Shown: positions 48,901 through 59,300 of the stretch, one piece after another
Layout: the number at the start of each line of letters is the position of its first letter
Numbering within the stretch: position 1 is the first letter of the stretch
From: Sarcocystis neurona
Lineage: Eukaryota > Apicomplexa > Conoidasida > Eucoccidiorida > Sarcocystidae
NCBI GenBank assembly: GCA_000727475.1
Contig: KL647320.1
Span: 631,115 to 695,114, forward strand
Direction of reading: 5' to 3'
DNA: 64,000 bases
Position numbers and translations under genes: made by a program
The notes under the pieces: model-generated
Seen by the model: only the letters and a program-made list of their open reading frames with translations
What the model was told of the DNA's origin: nothing
Database searches by the model: none

Positions 48901-49352
48901 ATTAGATGACAGCGGTTAAGGTTCGCACGCAGGAATGAGCCAGAGGTGCGTGAGGAAGACTGAGAGAACGCATACGAGTGGGTACATGAGACTGTTTGGG
49001 GTCCCCTTGACGTGTCAGACGGTTGAGCTGAAGCAGTTTGCTTCCTACGGCAAATTTGTTTCGAATAGCACGCTGGGTCCGCTCCAAGTCCTCCTGTGCG
49101 GAATTCTCTCTGACGGAGCCTCGTTCTCACATTGAGTTGTTCTCCCCAGTACCAATGTTGTTGGTCGACAAGTACAGGCGGTGTTCCACAAGGGAATCCG
49201 CCGGCTGCAAGAGGCAGTGAAACCGTCTTGTGAATACGTAGATCCTGATCAGTCTCCTGCTCTTCTGAGGTTGAGTGAGGAACTCCAGTTGGTAGTGAAG
49301 TCAAAGTATTACCCCGAAACCAGCAGGGAATGTGGCCTGCTTGCCTTGGCAT
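30248..49352 (-). CDS. Helical-repeat (HPR-like) RAP-domain protein, multi-exon
   Basis: Proteins of this class bind organellar RNA through repeats of paired helices and a C-terminal RAP domain. Phase-consistent exons: 49352-46438, 46207-46072, 44686-44508, 44431-44365, 43896-43862, 42626-42119, 41638-41549, 39702-39580, 35389-35272, 34726-34521, 33358-33254, 32555-32521 and 32423-32332 (both tentative), 30977-30874 and 30497-30248. Further candidates: about 38,880-38,960, 38,241-38,281, 37,627-37,758, 36,712-36,824, 36,036-36,092, 34.3-34.4 kb and 33.57-33.68 kb. The middle exons give repeat-like segments such as LPAEVASILHAFGKVGVL and VAQLCYALGRLGVRDEEA. The end gives the RAP pattern, Lys/Arg-rich helix then FGWTYLHTRRTEW. 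Total length is over 1,700 residues across 19 kb. It could be two genes, but repeats followed by RAP is the usual single-protein layout. Confidence 0.72.
31330..31790. repeat. Tandem repeat, four copies of 111-119 bp
   Basis: Copies marked by gacacaatacagagaagcgg at about 31,353, 31,464, 31,583 and 31,694, each followed by cacctcacctatccgtt and ctcgaaaaaacctcttcct. Spacings are 111, 119 and 111 bp. It lies in a late intron of the RAP gene and has very little TA microsatellite content. Confidence 0.9.
32332..32555 (-). CDS. Two tentative RAP protein exons (32555-32521 and 32423-32332)
   Basis: HDERVRLTIFH plus two bases, a 97-nt intron, then AAEMCVLQQDNLVCTLYTPF. Phases match each other and the preceding exon, and the final donor is gtaggt. 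The sequence is not clearly repeat-like, so the call rests on phase and splice signals. Confidence 0.35.
33048..33093. other. Two overlapping hairpins
   Basis: CAACAA-A-CAGCC (33,048-33,059) can pair with GGCTG-TG-TTGTTG (33,064-33,076) around a TAGT loop. GTTGTG (33,073-33,078) can pair with CACAAC (33,088-33,093). The stems share bases, so only one can form at a time. It lies in a RAP-gene intron. The function is unknown and may be chance. Confidence 0.4.
33254..33358 (-). CDS. RAP protein later exon
   Basis: 35 codons (DLYRVLLENFLRRGAEQDPR then GISQLRRIMFTILLE). The acceptor is gggggcctcag and the donor is gtaggg, phase 0. An alternative read-on to a short exon (QRQSMHRLNKCAYRY, stop at 33,162) exists, but would end the protein before the RAP domain. 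Confidence 0.65.
34521..34726 (-). CDS. RAP protein later exon: helical segment
   Basis: Encodes REVHEERYLHSSPSRLVLAR, CVKKFAAGVHVSKMLPSC, VRLWKLSLFKRVKRAQTELR. Phase 0 in after the previous exon; donor gtgaac, phase 2 out. Confidence 0.65.
35272..35389 (-). CDS. RAP protein later exon: helical segment
   Basis: Encodes EIPVEEKKLFLLRLTQVLFT, then TQQILNILDGLVLSGYFHQ. The donor is gtaaga. The start may be 35,387, since two AG sites are possible. Confidence 0.68.
35555..35840. repeat. Direct duplication, about 95-bp copies
   Basis: A segment running from tagaactgctatac through a TA run to aaaagattacatatatgtat at about 35,560-35,655 recurs with few changes at about 35,745-35,835. Intron of the RAP gene. 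Confidence 0.7.
36840..37580. repeat. Higher-order repeat with 'gcaatgtatgcccggaaact' core
   Basis: About twelve diverged copies, spaced 45-95 bp, of a 25-bp core (near 36,888, 36,940, 36,994, 37,060, 37,122, 37,178, 37,252, 37,297, 37,340, 37,410, 37,507, 37,553) alternating with TA/CATA runs. It fills an intron of the RAP gene. Confidence 0.8.
38370..39330. repeat. CATA/TA microsatellite field
   Basis: Mostly acatacatacatatatac units in a RAP-gene intron, interrupted at about 38,870-39,010 by a non-repetitive island that may be an exon (frame undecided). Confidence 0.75.
39580..39702 (-). CDS. RAP protein exon 8: helical repeat
   Basis: 41 codons (SRINALLPAEVASILHAFGK then VGVLHQTLCAAATEHILNKL). 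The acceptor is gacatttccacgcag and the donor is gtacgtgtc. Confidence 0.82.
41060..41260. repeat. GATA/TAGA microsatellite
   Basis: About 200 bp of gatagatagacagatata units, in the intron after exon 7 of the RAP gene. Confidence 0.9.
41549..41638 (-). CDS. RAP protein exon 7: helical repeat
   Basis: Exactly 30 codons (DIAVAQLCYALGRLGVRDEE onward). The acceptor is gttcacttttcag and the donor is gtgaga. The sequence has the 'dia.l..al.rlG..d' repeat pattern. Confidence 0.82.
42119..42626 (-). CDS. RAP protein exon 6: several helical repeats
   Basis: 169 codons. Encodes successive helix pairs (LRVLRVCAWAAEQQLHEMP; HYLSYILYEFSCVGVLPYRL; NRSAALLLYAFAKLDCRS) separated by turns every 35-40 residues. 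The acceptor is cttctctttcag. A serine run precedes the likely gtagag donor; gtgccg 18 bp earlier is an alternative. Confidence 0.78.
42640..43270. repeat. 630-bp purine-rich tract (sense-strand pyrimidine tract)
   Basis: Almost only A and G on the plus strand (gaagaagaag, gagagg). It abuts the acceptor of RAP exon 6 at 42,626, so the pre-mRNA has a very long CT-rich run before that 3' splice site. Confidence 0.8.
43862..43896 (-). CDS. RAP protein exon 5: 35-nt microexon
   Basis: Encodes LRKVFTDASRR plus two bases. It is flanked by a strong acceptor (ttcttctgcgttgccag) and a gtaaag donor, and is the only frame here that joins exons 4 and 6 in phase. Confidence 0.55.
44365..44431 (-). CDS. 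RAP protein exon 4
   Basis: 22 full codons (RAAQNRPPRMKVLSHVSKRL). Phase 2 in, 0 out. The donor is gtaaac after CAGGAG. Confidence 0.6.
44508..44686 (-). CDS. RAP protein exon 3: helical repeat
   Basis: Encodes SAVPVTRGISLSQVCHAMSC, then LKAMLSYLLQGARHLNER and DIVCVLYTLRR. The acceptor is gtgcttcttcag and the donor is gtggga, phase 2. Confidence 0.78.
46072..46207 (-). CDS. RAP protein exon 2: helical repeat
   Basis: Encodes GGDTLLLAALKAVCGSGKLA, then DADLFLLVCKQATDAV, a typical helix-turn-helix repeat. The acceptor is gaggatggggcag and the donor is gtaaaa. Phase 2 in, 0 out. Confidence 0.7.
46438..49352 (-). CDS. RAP protein exon 1: long low-complexity N-terminus and first repeats
   Basis: Open for about 1,000 codons. 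The start taken is the first in-frame ATG (MPRQAGHIPCW). Other plausible starts are MSSRDIIVVETPREAS and MFATAAAPLPHDSADRY. The first two thirds are Ser/Pro/Leu-rich from TCT-type codons, then comes an acidic EEQQEEAEEDEEEDLE block. The last 120 residues are conserved-looking helices (DEKKVLQTLSEISQYTED, LSPAQLHALAVVCKNLQL). The donor gttagt, phase 2, fits exon 2. Confidence 0.7.
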
Positions 49353-49429
49353 TGTTGTCACGGCGGATAAAATCCGCCCTGTGGCATGTTCTCTGGCGCA
49401 GGATCGCACGCATATATACAAGTATACAC

Positions 49430-51915
49430 TTGCAAAGTGGGACGCCCATCATTCCATTTCTCCGCACCTCCTGTCACCGGCGAAGGAGGCAGAAGAACGA
49501 AATTCCACCTGCTTCCGGTATCCCGAGTGGGACGCTGCTTTGGCGTTGCCCGTCTGACTGCGCCACCGGGGAGGTATCGCAGTAAAAAGAGTTTGTATTA
49601 GAATACCGCAAGCATCAGGTCTACCACAAGCAGACGTAAGCTGGTACTCACCCGGTACACCGTCGCCTTGCTCCCGATTACGAAGCGCTCAACTGTAAGA
49701 CTCCGCAGTTTTTCGGCTACACTTGCATAGTCCGATCTACAGTAGAGGAGGTACGCACAGCTTTACAGACGAAAAAGCATTATCGAGCACACAGCGGCTT
49801 GTCAATATAGTACCAATAGTGCTCTGGATCCACCGAATACAGGATTTACAGGTGGTTTTGCCCGACGGAAGATTTATAACATCCGGACAGAAGCTCATCT
49901 ATACCAAACTGAGAGCTGTGTGCAAGAAGCTGCAGCGGAGGCACAAATGCGGTCGAAGCCACAACATTGAAGCTGCTTTACAGAAGAAAAACTCAAAGCG
50001 TAAATTTCTGTTGTCTCCAGTAGGCGAACAAAACAGCCCTATTTCATTGGACGTGCAGGTAAAACGTCAGGACGGAACTGGGGACACAACTGCAGTAACT
50101 GAAGCATCAAAAATCGTGCCCCGCAGGGCGTGTTCAGTTGTTACATGGACTGAGAATATTTTGAGTTCCACACACCATACAGACACTGGGTTCCACACAC
50201 CATATGGACACTGGACGGATGCCCGTATCCGTTACAACGCAACTACTTTTCGCCTGACATCATGCAGGAAGGACCAGGTAGCCAAAACATGACGGTATTC
50301 TAATGTGGCGCTGACGCAAGCGGAAGAATGGGACTCTCGTCACACACTGTAGACAGTTCCAGGAGGCCACGCCTGGAAATTATCTGCCCATGTGCATGAA
50401 ATGTGAATCTGGGGTAGTCCTCCATGTGTTGCTTCGGCGTATTCCTGAGTCAGTCTCCGTGAGGAAATAAGGTATTCCGGCGGCCTAGCTAGTTGTTGCA
50501 GTGGCGGTAGTTCTGTTAGACGGTCACGTTCAGCCCTTTATATTTCCAACGTGCTCCTTGCCTCCCCGTTCGTTTCGACTGAGGTGCGGGAATCCGAATG
50601 TTTAGTTGTCTCCAGATCGTCGAGCTCCGTATCCCCAGAACAGATGATAGAAATACGAGCAACCAACACGTTGAACCACCTGAATAGGACACAGGTATTA
50701 ACGTCGTAAATGAGGGGCACAGAGCACTCTACAGAAGGAAGGCTGCACCGATATAATATCGCTAGTCTTCGAGTTTGCATACAAGAGGGTAACAAGTCAG
50801 TGGCCGACACGTATGCAAATTCTTCTACATCCGCATGCCAGCACTGCAGCGCACCGCGTGACTGCACGTGAGAAGTTCTTGAGATGCGAAGTGGGAGAAA
50901 TAGCTGTATTATCACAGAATGGTGACTGCGCCGCTGCCTGTGAAGAGCTGGACAGCTCAAGGCGCGCTGACGCTAAGGTTGTTAAAGTATGTTAAACAAC
51001 AAATTGGTCCTTCTCACCACTAAGAGTGCGAGAGCACTTGACAGGTCATTTTGAAAGCAACCCCATGCTTTCTTCTTCGTGCTGCACTGAGCAGTGTAGC
51101 CGTTGGAAGAGGTCAACGTGTTCATGCTCAGTTAGCACACGGAAAACCTTTAACAGTCCGCTTTCACCAACGTGCGTGTCTACATAACATCTCGGCATCT
51201 ATCTGTGTCTCCGTCCTTCTCTCTCTGCAACCGTTTGCGAAAGGCCACCGCGGCAAATCTTCTTACTATCAAGCGACTTCCTTGCTGAGATCAACTGCAA
51301 TCTCCAACGCATATTTCATCGTTGGTCGATTGTCTTGCAGACGTACACACCAGGGGTGTTGCTCTTCTCTCGTGTGTGAACGGCGTAGGGAGTGGCGCTG
51401 TTGCTTCGCACGATGAGATTATGCAAAGTAGACAAACAGGTGATTCATCAGAAACAATGTAAGACGCATACTCTCCGAGATCTATTTAAGTGGTTATCAT
51501 TCTCTCGTTTATAACACCAATGCGAGCGCATTCGTGTGGTACGCGTACCTGCGAAAAATGGGTGGTGCGGACGGAATGTGTGGAGCGCGGTAAAAAATTC
51601 GACACAAAGAGGGATGCAAACCGATGAACATGCTGGGCCCACTAACAAAAAACAGAATCTGAAGATTATGTGGGATAACTAGCACGGGTGAAGTCCGGAG
51701 GGGCGCAGTTGACCACCTTGAACGTGTGCGTCTCAGCAGCTCCGCCTGCCGGCCTCACACGGCCGAATACGTTGACCACTCCTTAATACCGTGCTCCTGT
51801 TTGTGGAAATTTCAGGAAGACGGAGACCACCTACGTGGTCTCGAGCGGATTTGATGGAAAAGATTGCCTTCGCGGAGCGGTATGCTAGACGGTCCGGAAA
51901 CGGAGCTAATGCCAA
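49430..51915. other. Spacer between RAP gene and tRNA; unrecognised open frames
   Basis: Repeat-poor. The longest frame (49,723-50,292, plus, 189 codons, beginning with TTG and lacking ATG) includes VVLPDGRFITSGQKLIYTKL and a basic stretch. It could be an exon but matches nothing known to me. Others at 50,538-50,960 (minus) and 51,051-51,416 (plus) are equally unassigned. Confidence 0.4.
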
Positions 51916-51988
51916 GCACCAGTGGCGCAATGGATAGCGCGCAGCCCTCCTAAGGCTGAGGTTGTGGGTTCGAGTCCCATCTGGTGTG
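51916..51988 (+). tRNA. tRNA-Arg (anticodon CCU)
   Basis: A 73-nt cloverleaf. The acceptor stem GCACCAG pairs with CTGGTGT, with G as the discriminator base. The D arm is GCGC...GCGC, the anticodon stem CAGCC/GGCTG closes loop CTCCTAA (anticodon CCT, decoding AGG), and the T arm is GTGGG-TTCGAGT-CCCAT. Internal promoter boxes A (tggcgcaatgga) and B (gggttcgagtccc) are intact. There is no intron and no encoded CCA, as expected for a nuclear gene. It stands alone in its spacer. Confidence 0.96.
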
Positions 51989-51994
51989 CTTCCC

Positions 51995-51998
51995 TTTT
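51995..51998 (+). terminator. RNA polymerase III T-run terminator of tRNA-Arg
   Basis: TTTT seven bases after the tRNA end, the usual minimal polymerase III stop signal. Confidence 0.7.
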
Positions 51999-54995
51999 GT
52001 GCCTGTGCGCCCTTCACTGTACGGAGGACGTGTCTTTTTCCCGCTCTACCAATGTGAGAATACCTCACTTCTCCTTTTGTCACGATCAATTACACTGTCC
52101 GCTCCATTCTGTGACTTGCGAAACGCTGCGTCTACTCCTGTTCAACGACAATCTGTCTCTGGTGAACACTCAAAACCGCATGAGCGATGCCGACGAACGT
52201 CGGTAGGTCGATGGCGTATACCTCAAGCTGTGTTTCCATACTCGCAGCTTCCAAAACGCATCCGTCTATGCCCCTCCTCTGCGTGTGTGATCTCCTACCA
52301 CCAGCACAGGTGAAACACTGCGCTTCCACCCGGAGATCTGCGTGTATTGTGTTGCGTTGTCACCTGGCGTCTCTGGCGTCCTCTCTAGAGCCCTCCCCAG
52401 CGTATCAATCATATATGTACCGTCACTCGAGCGTGTGTACGCAGGCTGCCCTGCGACGTGATCTGTAGATGTCTCTTTCATTTTCAAGCGGAGAGGCTTA
52501 CGAGCATCACTGTAAAACAGGGAAAGAGCGGCTGTGTTTCGCATTCATCCGTCCCGATCTGCGCTTGCGTGCATCGTCCGTCACTACGGGGGTAGAAATC
52601 TTTTCTACAATGGACTAGTTGAGAGTGAAGTACGTCCTCCTCTTGTCATCATCCGAGGCATCTTCCCGCCTACATAAACCGATGTCTTTGGTCCGTTCGC
52701 CGGAAGCTGCGTAAACTTGTGTAAGCTGCAGACGCTTCTCTGCAGTGGTCCCCTTCGACTCCAAAGTGTACAACAGCGCGTCGCGGTGTGCCCGCCGTGT
52801 GTCCTGTACATTCTCCTCCTACATACATAAGTACAGAGTGCGATTCACATAGAGTGATCTGCGCCCGTCTGGTGCTTTCTCTCAAAAGGCTTGGCCAGGT
52901 GGTAAATGTGTTACAGCTAAGCTTTATTCACGTGTAAGAAAGGTCGGTACGTTGAGACTGGGACAGGCTTGCAGCCTCGCTACTTGAGAAGTCGAGTGCG
53001 TTGCATCCTCGGTTACACCCTGCAGACGTGTACGAGCTCGCTTCTCGATTACTAAATACTCGCATCTGCTTCTGTCTGTTGGATCTTCGAAGGGGTGAAA
53101 GTTTTAAACAATCGATTATTGTCCGCAGCCGACTGTTCCACAAGTGGGACATTTTTGTCCCGGCTACAGAGAACCAGGATCCTCGACAACGTCCCGAAAG
53201 AGACACTGAAACTGATCCGAAGTTTTCTCTCTTTATTTCTTGACACCGGCTATCGATGCCCCCTGTACCACTGCGAACAACTACGGCCTACGGAAACACA
53301 GAGGTGCATAATGTCAACTCCCTTATATAATATCAATCCCTTGTATACACTGAAGGCGCACAAGCTCTTTCATTTTAGGACTAATTGGTCCATGCTTCTT
53401 CAGTCCGCCGCTAAAGGTTTCAAACCTGCGTGTTCCTCTCTCTCTTTATATATATAAGTGTATATATATTTATTACGTACACGTGAATCTACCCCTCTGT
53501 CTTCCTCTCTCTCGATCCACATATGTGTATGTATATATATACATATATATACATATATATGTATATCCTTTTTGTGGTAGCATATCGCACGCGTAGACGT
53601 CTGCCTTTACATTCTTTATGGACACACAAATTTGTGTGCATATGCGCAGGAGTGTCGTTCGTTTTTTGCGTGTGGGTAGGTACACACGCGGACTGCGTTT
53701 CACACATGAAACACACGTATCGTATATGCGTGTGTATCGTCTTCATTCTGATATCGAGAAAGCCTTAAGCAAGTCGTGTGTACGAGCTCCTTGATGTTTT
53801 GCGTGCGCTGTCGCTGTATTCTATTTCACACGTAGTCGATCTGTGTTCCCTGGCAGGTTTCTTCTTGCCATCTGTCTCCTTCATAAGTCCTCCCACTGAT
53901 TTGGCCCCGAGTTGTCTTTCCGCTCTTCCGCGTGTACCTGCTTTCTCCTCTCCCAACCTCAAGAAATACTTCCGTACTGTGCTATCGTAGCGTGATTCTT
54001 CACAGGTAAGCTCGGTGAGACACGAACTTGTATGTCTGTGCGCGTTTGACAAATTTTGGCCCTCCTGTCAATCTGGAAACTTTCAACATCTTCTACGGTG
54101 TAAGCGTCTATACCTGTTTGTAAAAGATGTCTTATGAAATATAAAATATTACACCTGTATGTATATATATATGTGTGTACATATATGTATATAAACCCGT
54201 GATGACGGATGTGGTGGACGTATACACGTTTACATACAATTTTACGAGAACATTTTGTGTAGACCAACATTTGTAGGCCGCTAATACATCGTCATACATC
54301 TGCACACAGAGTTCTCTTTCACCCGTGGTAAACCTCCGTACAATTTTTAGTCTTCAACGAAACGTCACTTCACTGACGCAACCCATCCATCATTATGTGC
54401 GTGAGATACAATATTAAACTAAACACGTATTCTATGCATATATATATATATATGTATACGTATATAGATACAAGTGTGTACAGATATACAGCATATACAC
54501 ACGTATCTATGAGCGAGTCTCGTTTATCTGCACGCACACATACATAAACATACTATCTATATACATGTATAGACTCACGTTAATACACATATATGCTATA
54601 TATGTAGATACATCTATATAAACAAGTCTCCACCATGTATACGCACACAGACATAACATGTTATCTCTATACGTGTATAGATACGGCCGTGTACATATAT
54701 ATACAATATATACATAAACATATATATATATATATACACGCATATATATAAGAGTCTCATTTACGTATACGGACACATATATGCAGAGATGTGTGTATTT
54801 ATTGTTACTCTGTAATAAACATTTCCCATGCTTAATTTATCGATGCGGGTGATGTTTGTGTGTACAAGCAGAGTATAAGTGTGCCTTGGCGCAGTGCTGG
54901 TTTTGTCGCGCAGGTCCCTCCTATAAAAAAGAAGTCTTCCGCCTGCAGTCACAATCGTTTGCATTTCCTGAGCACCCCTTCTTGCAGCAGAAATA
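51999..54995. other. Spacer upstream of the lipoate ligase
   Basis: No gene recognised. 52.0-53.45 kb is repeat-poor. TA/CATA tracts appear at 53.46-53.58 kb and 54.15-54.77 kb. Since such tracts elsewhere sit in introns, a 5' UTR intron of the lipoate ligase is possible but unproven. An open frame at 53,095-53,457 (plus, 120 codons) is unassigned. Confidence 0.4.
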
Positions 54996-56372
54996 ATGAG
55001 GACAGCAGCAGCAGCAGCGGGTGCGGCAGGCCGCTGGGACGGGACTCTTCTGCGGCTACGTTCCCCGGGGATCGGTGGACTTCTGCTCCTGCGGAGGAGA
55101 CGGAGCAGCAGAAGCAGCACGGCGGACATGCCGTGGCTTTCCTTGAAGCGGTTCTTTTGCCAGTACTTGCCGCACAGGAATTATTTGACACTTCCATCGA
55201 CGGCACCTCGCTGGACCCTACGGTCGTACGTCGATACCGCTAGAGTTCGAGTTTTTTCGTCTTCCTCTTCTTCCCCGTCTTCTTCTTCCATAGTTGTCCC
55301 ATCCCGTTCTCCCGCTTTTTGCCCTCCGCGTCCCTTCCTGTCTTCCTCACTTTTATCCATGCGTCTATCCGTTCTCTTGAATTCTCCTCGCCCTCCTCAA
55401 ATCGGTGGCGGCGCTCACACAGTGACTTCGCTGGCTCGAGGAACGGGAGCCTCCAGGCCTGCTGCTGCAGCATCAGCAGCAGCAGAAGCAGCGAAAACAC
55501 AAGGAGCAGCAGGACCCCACACTGCAGGAACAGGAGAAGGAGGAGGAGCAGCAGCAGCAGCATACGCATCAGCAGGAGCAAAAGGCACAGCAGCAAGAGC
55601 AGCAGCCAGTGACTCACGAGGAGGAGAAGGAGGAGGAAAAGACGGAGAAGTGATCCTAGCTGCAAGAAGCAATACACGTTCGTACACAACGTCTTTGAAG
55701 AAACACGGCAGACAAGCACTTGTCGTACACCGTGCAGCAGCCTCGGTCCTGTCTGCTAGTCAACTTGCGGCGCGCGACGAAGCAGCCGTAACGGAAGCAG
55801 TATCACAGGCAAAAGACGCGGTCGGAGGAGAGAATAGAACTCCCCTTCGTGTACTACGATCGTCTTGCAACGACATCATTAGGAACCTTGCTATCGAATG
55901 TTTGCTCATCGATATTTGCGGCCGCCCTTCCATTCCTCCTCCTGCCTCCGAGGCGCCTTCAGCAGCCACCGCTGCTGTTTCTTCTTCATCGTCTTTCTCT
56001 TCTGGTGGTGCTACGCCGGCGTGGTCTTCTTCTGCTGCTTCTTTTTCCTCGTCCGCATCCTCCTTTTCCGCAGCCGCTGCTGCTTCTTCGGTGAATTCTT
56101 CTCCGCTGTCGTCTGCTGACTCGGTCGGCCGTCCTGCTGCTGCTGCTGCTCCCTCTCAGTCGCCGGGCCTGGCTCTAGACAGGAGTGGGAGCAGCAACAG
56201 CGGCGAACAGCAAGATCTGCAGCAGACGCCTGTGCTGTTTCTGTGGAGAAACGATAAAAGTATCGTCATTGGCAGGCACCAGAACGCGTGGAAGGAGTGC
56301 GATATTCGAAGTATGGAGCGTGATGGCGTCACGCTTGCCCGCAGATACTCCGGTGGAGGAGCTGTCTATCAG
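54996..56372 (+). CDS. LplA: Lipoate ligase exon 1: presequence, low-complexity N-terminus, first catalytic motifs
   Basis: 459 codons. Residues 45-90 resemble a mitochondrial targeting peptide ([19 protein letters not shown]). Residues about 150-250 are Ala/Gly/Glu/Ser-rich. The ligase fold starts near residue 300 ([18 protein letters not shown]). About 85 residues of Ser/Ala/Pro then separate this helix from [19 protein letters not shown], where bacterial LplA has a linker of about ten. The donor gtgcaa follows TATCAG, phase 0. The first ATG is listed; 55,128 is the alternative start. Confidence 0.88.
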
Positions 56373-59300
56373 GTGCAATAATATATATATGTATATATGT
56401 ATATACACTTGTATAGGATCACACTCACATTATGTTGATACATGTAAGTGCCGTCACGTAATTTTTCTCAAAGAAATCTATACATACGTATATGTATAAA
56501 TATGTAAACAGATGTGTGTTTGTATGTATATACATACATATATATGTGTATGGGTACAGATACTTGTTGACGTCAGACACATACATATGTAAGAACGTGT
56601 ATGTCATGTCTGTCTATTCACCTATATATATATATGTGTAGAAATAAAAGAGAGCTCCACAAGTGGCAACGTGTGTATAACGTCTGGAGTTCCCTACTCG
56701 GTCATGGGTAAGTGGCTTCACAAAAATATCAAGGAGACTTCATATGTATATAGTCGTATTGAGACGTATACTCACCTGCTTGTGTGTGAATGTAGTCACA
56801 TTCTCTGTATTCAAATTTGGTAACAGGAAGGGGTATATGTGTACCGCGTAGACGTCCCTGATATCTACGTATATATATACATACGTGTGTATGTACTTGT
56901 ATGGGTGGACATATCAGACGTATATTCTTTTCGTGAAGAATGGAACTTTTATGTGTCTGTTTTCCCGTCTGTCTTCCCCTCTGTCCTTCTCCCTCTCTTT
57001 GTGTCTCTTTTTCTGCCTGTGTTTCTCTGTCTCTGTGTCTGTCCATGTGTCTCTGACTTTTCTTGTTATTGATGAAAGACTCTTTGCTGCTGCTGCTGCG
57101 AAGGGTTCCTTTCTGGTCGTTGCTTGTTGACCCAAACGTTTGCCTTCTGTTGACTTCTTCTGCGAACATCTTCTTGCATTGTAGGACGTGCCTTCTGTCC
57201 TCCACCGTGTCACCTCGCCTGCGAAGTATTTTCTAAAAGTGAATCCTCTGCTTTTCTTCGTCACGCAGGAAGATTCTCCTTTTCTGGGGGGACCGAAAAA
57301 CGTTGTCTTGCGTCTGTGACAACTCCCGCTTCTCCACGTGCAGATGCTGCTCCTCTGCACGTACGTGCGTGCAGCAGGAATCTTCTCTGCCGCAGCGTGC
57401 GACTTTTCTGTTTTTCTTTAACTCACGTCTGGTCGAGCAAGTCCAGTCGCCCATCCTTTTGCTCATCTTTTTGTCCTTTCTGGCTGCAGGGAAGACGTCC
57501 GCCACTGCGTTTCCCGTCCTCTGTCTTCCTCGCTTTGCATTCGTGTGGCTGCTTCGCGGCTTCGCGTCATCCTCGGCCGCTGTCGTGTACCTTCCTTTTC
57601 TTCTCCTTCTCAATCTTCTTCAGCGGGTGCCCGACGTTGGCTGCTGCGTTTTGTTTGGTCCTCTCTTCGTCTTCAACTTCCCCCACGAACTCTTCTCCTT
57701 TCCTTCGTGAAGCGTTCTGCGATCTTCTTGCGCTTCATTTGTCGAAGAGAGTCCGCAACCATCTCTTTTCTGCGTTTCTTGGGCACGCCCCGCCACTTTT
57801 TTTTTCGTCCTCTCCTCTTCCTTTCTCGTCTTTTTGCTGCTGCTGATCTTCGCTTATCACATAAACCTGTCTCAGTAATCTGCATACATCCCTATATATG
57901 TGTATTCTCTCTGTGAAGCCGTTTCACTCATATTCGCTTCTTCATCTACACAGCGAACTACAAAGTTTGTAAATGCCATACCTAGACCTATCATAGATGT
58001 GTATACATGTATACATACGTAGATATAAGTATGCACATAAATGCACACTATATACCTTCATATATATGTATGCACCCACACATACGTTGGTACACATACT
58101 ACACACATGTATATAGACGTGCATACATTTATCCACGCATCTTGCATAGATGTGTATAAGGATATACGTACATGCACAAATTTGTGTCTACACTAATATA
58201 TATATGTGAATGTATACACGCCTACATTTGTATAGGATATACATTTATATATGTGTAACAGGCGTACGTATAGACTCACATCTATACAGACAACCGGTGC
58301 TGGTTGGTGACGCCCCTGCTGTTACGCGCTGCAGGACTTGGGCAATACCTGCTTCACCTTCCTCGACCCAGCAGAGCAACACTGCAAACTGCGGAATAGT
58401 CGAATTCTCTTGCATGCGCTGCGGAAGAAGTACAACATTACTGGGTCTTTCAGCGGCCGTAATGATCTCCTCACCGAAGACGGGAGAAAGGTAGTTCTTC
58501 CTGCAATTCAAACGACGCCTCCACCTTGCGGCTCATATGTTATACAGGTGTATGTATGTAGCTGCGCGCATACATATATTTGTACGTAGTTGTGTGTACA
58601 TTCACATGCCCGTATCTCTATATGTGTATAGCTCTGCTGTAAATATACTACTCCCTTGTGTGTATCTACCTGTATACATCCATTTATTGATTTCATATGC
58701 AGGTGTATGGATGTGTGTGCGTATGTGCGCAGGTGCCACTACACAGGTCTGTGTGTATGTACATGTATACGTGCACATACATATATATATATAGATAGAT
58801 AGATAGAGAGATACATAGATAGAATCATGCAACTCCGTATATTCATTACATACCTATGCATATTATATATATATGCGTGTATGCGTGTAGATGCATACAG
58901 ACCTGCACCTGCGTACATACGAATACGCAGACACACATGTGCGTATAATATATATATATGTATAAGTGCACGTACACATGTTGCTAGATACAACGAAATA
59001 TATTCATAAAGCATTTATACTTATATACATTGATTTCATATGCGTATATGTGTGTGTATGTGCGTATCTACCCAGGTGCAACTGTACAGGTCTCCCTGTT
59101 GTTGTGTAGCCGCGCCTGCGTATATACGTATGTAAAATATATATATATATATATATTTGTGTATGTATGTGGTAAAGGAGGCGTGTGTCCATACGTATGT
59201 GGTGGGTGGATACCTATATATATATATATATGTATATATGCACGCATCTGGACCTCTGTTTATTAATGCCCGACTTTGCGCGCATATATATACATATGTA

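Noticed and set aside
48013..48909. 298-codon plus-strand frame
   Set aside because: Lies opposite exon 1 of the RAP gene, whose minus frame stays open far longer and leads into conserved repeats. The start of that gene is uncertain, so this rejection is moderate.
51733..52089. Minus-strand frame containing TPDGTRTHNLSLRRAA
   Set aside because: This is the well-known false protein from the antisense of a tRNA gene, here tRNA-Arg(CCU).
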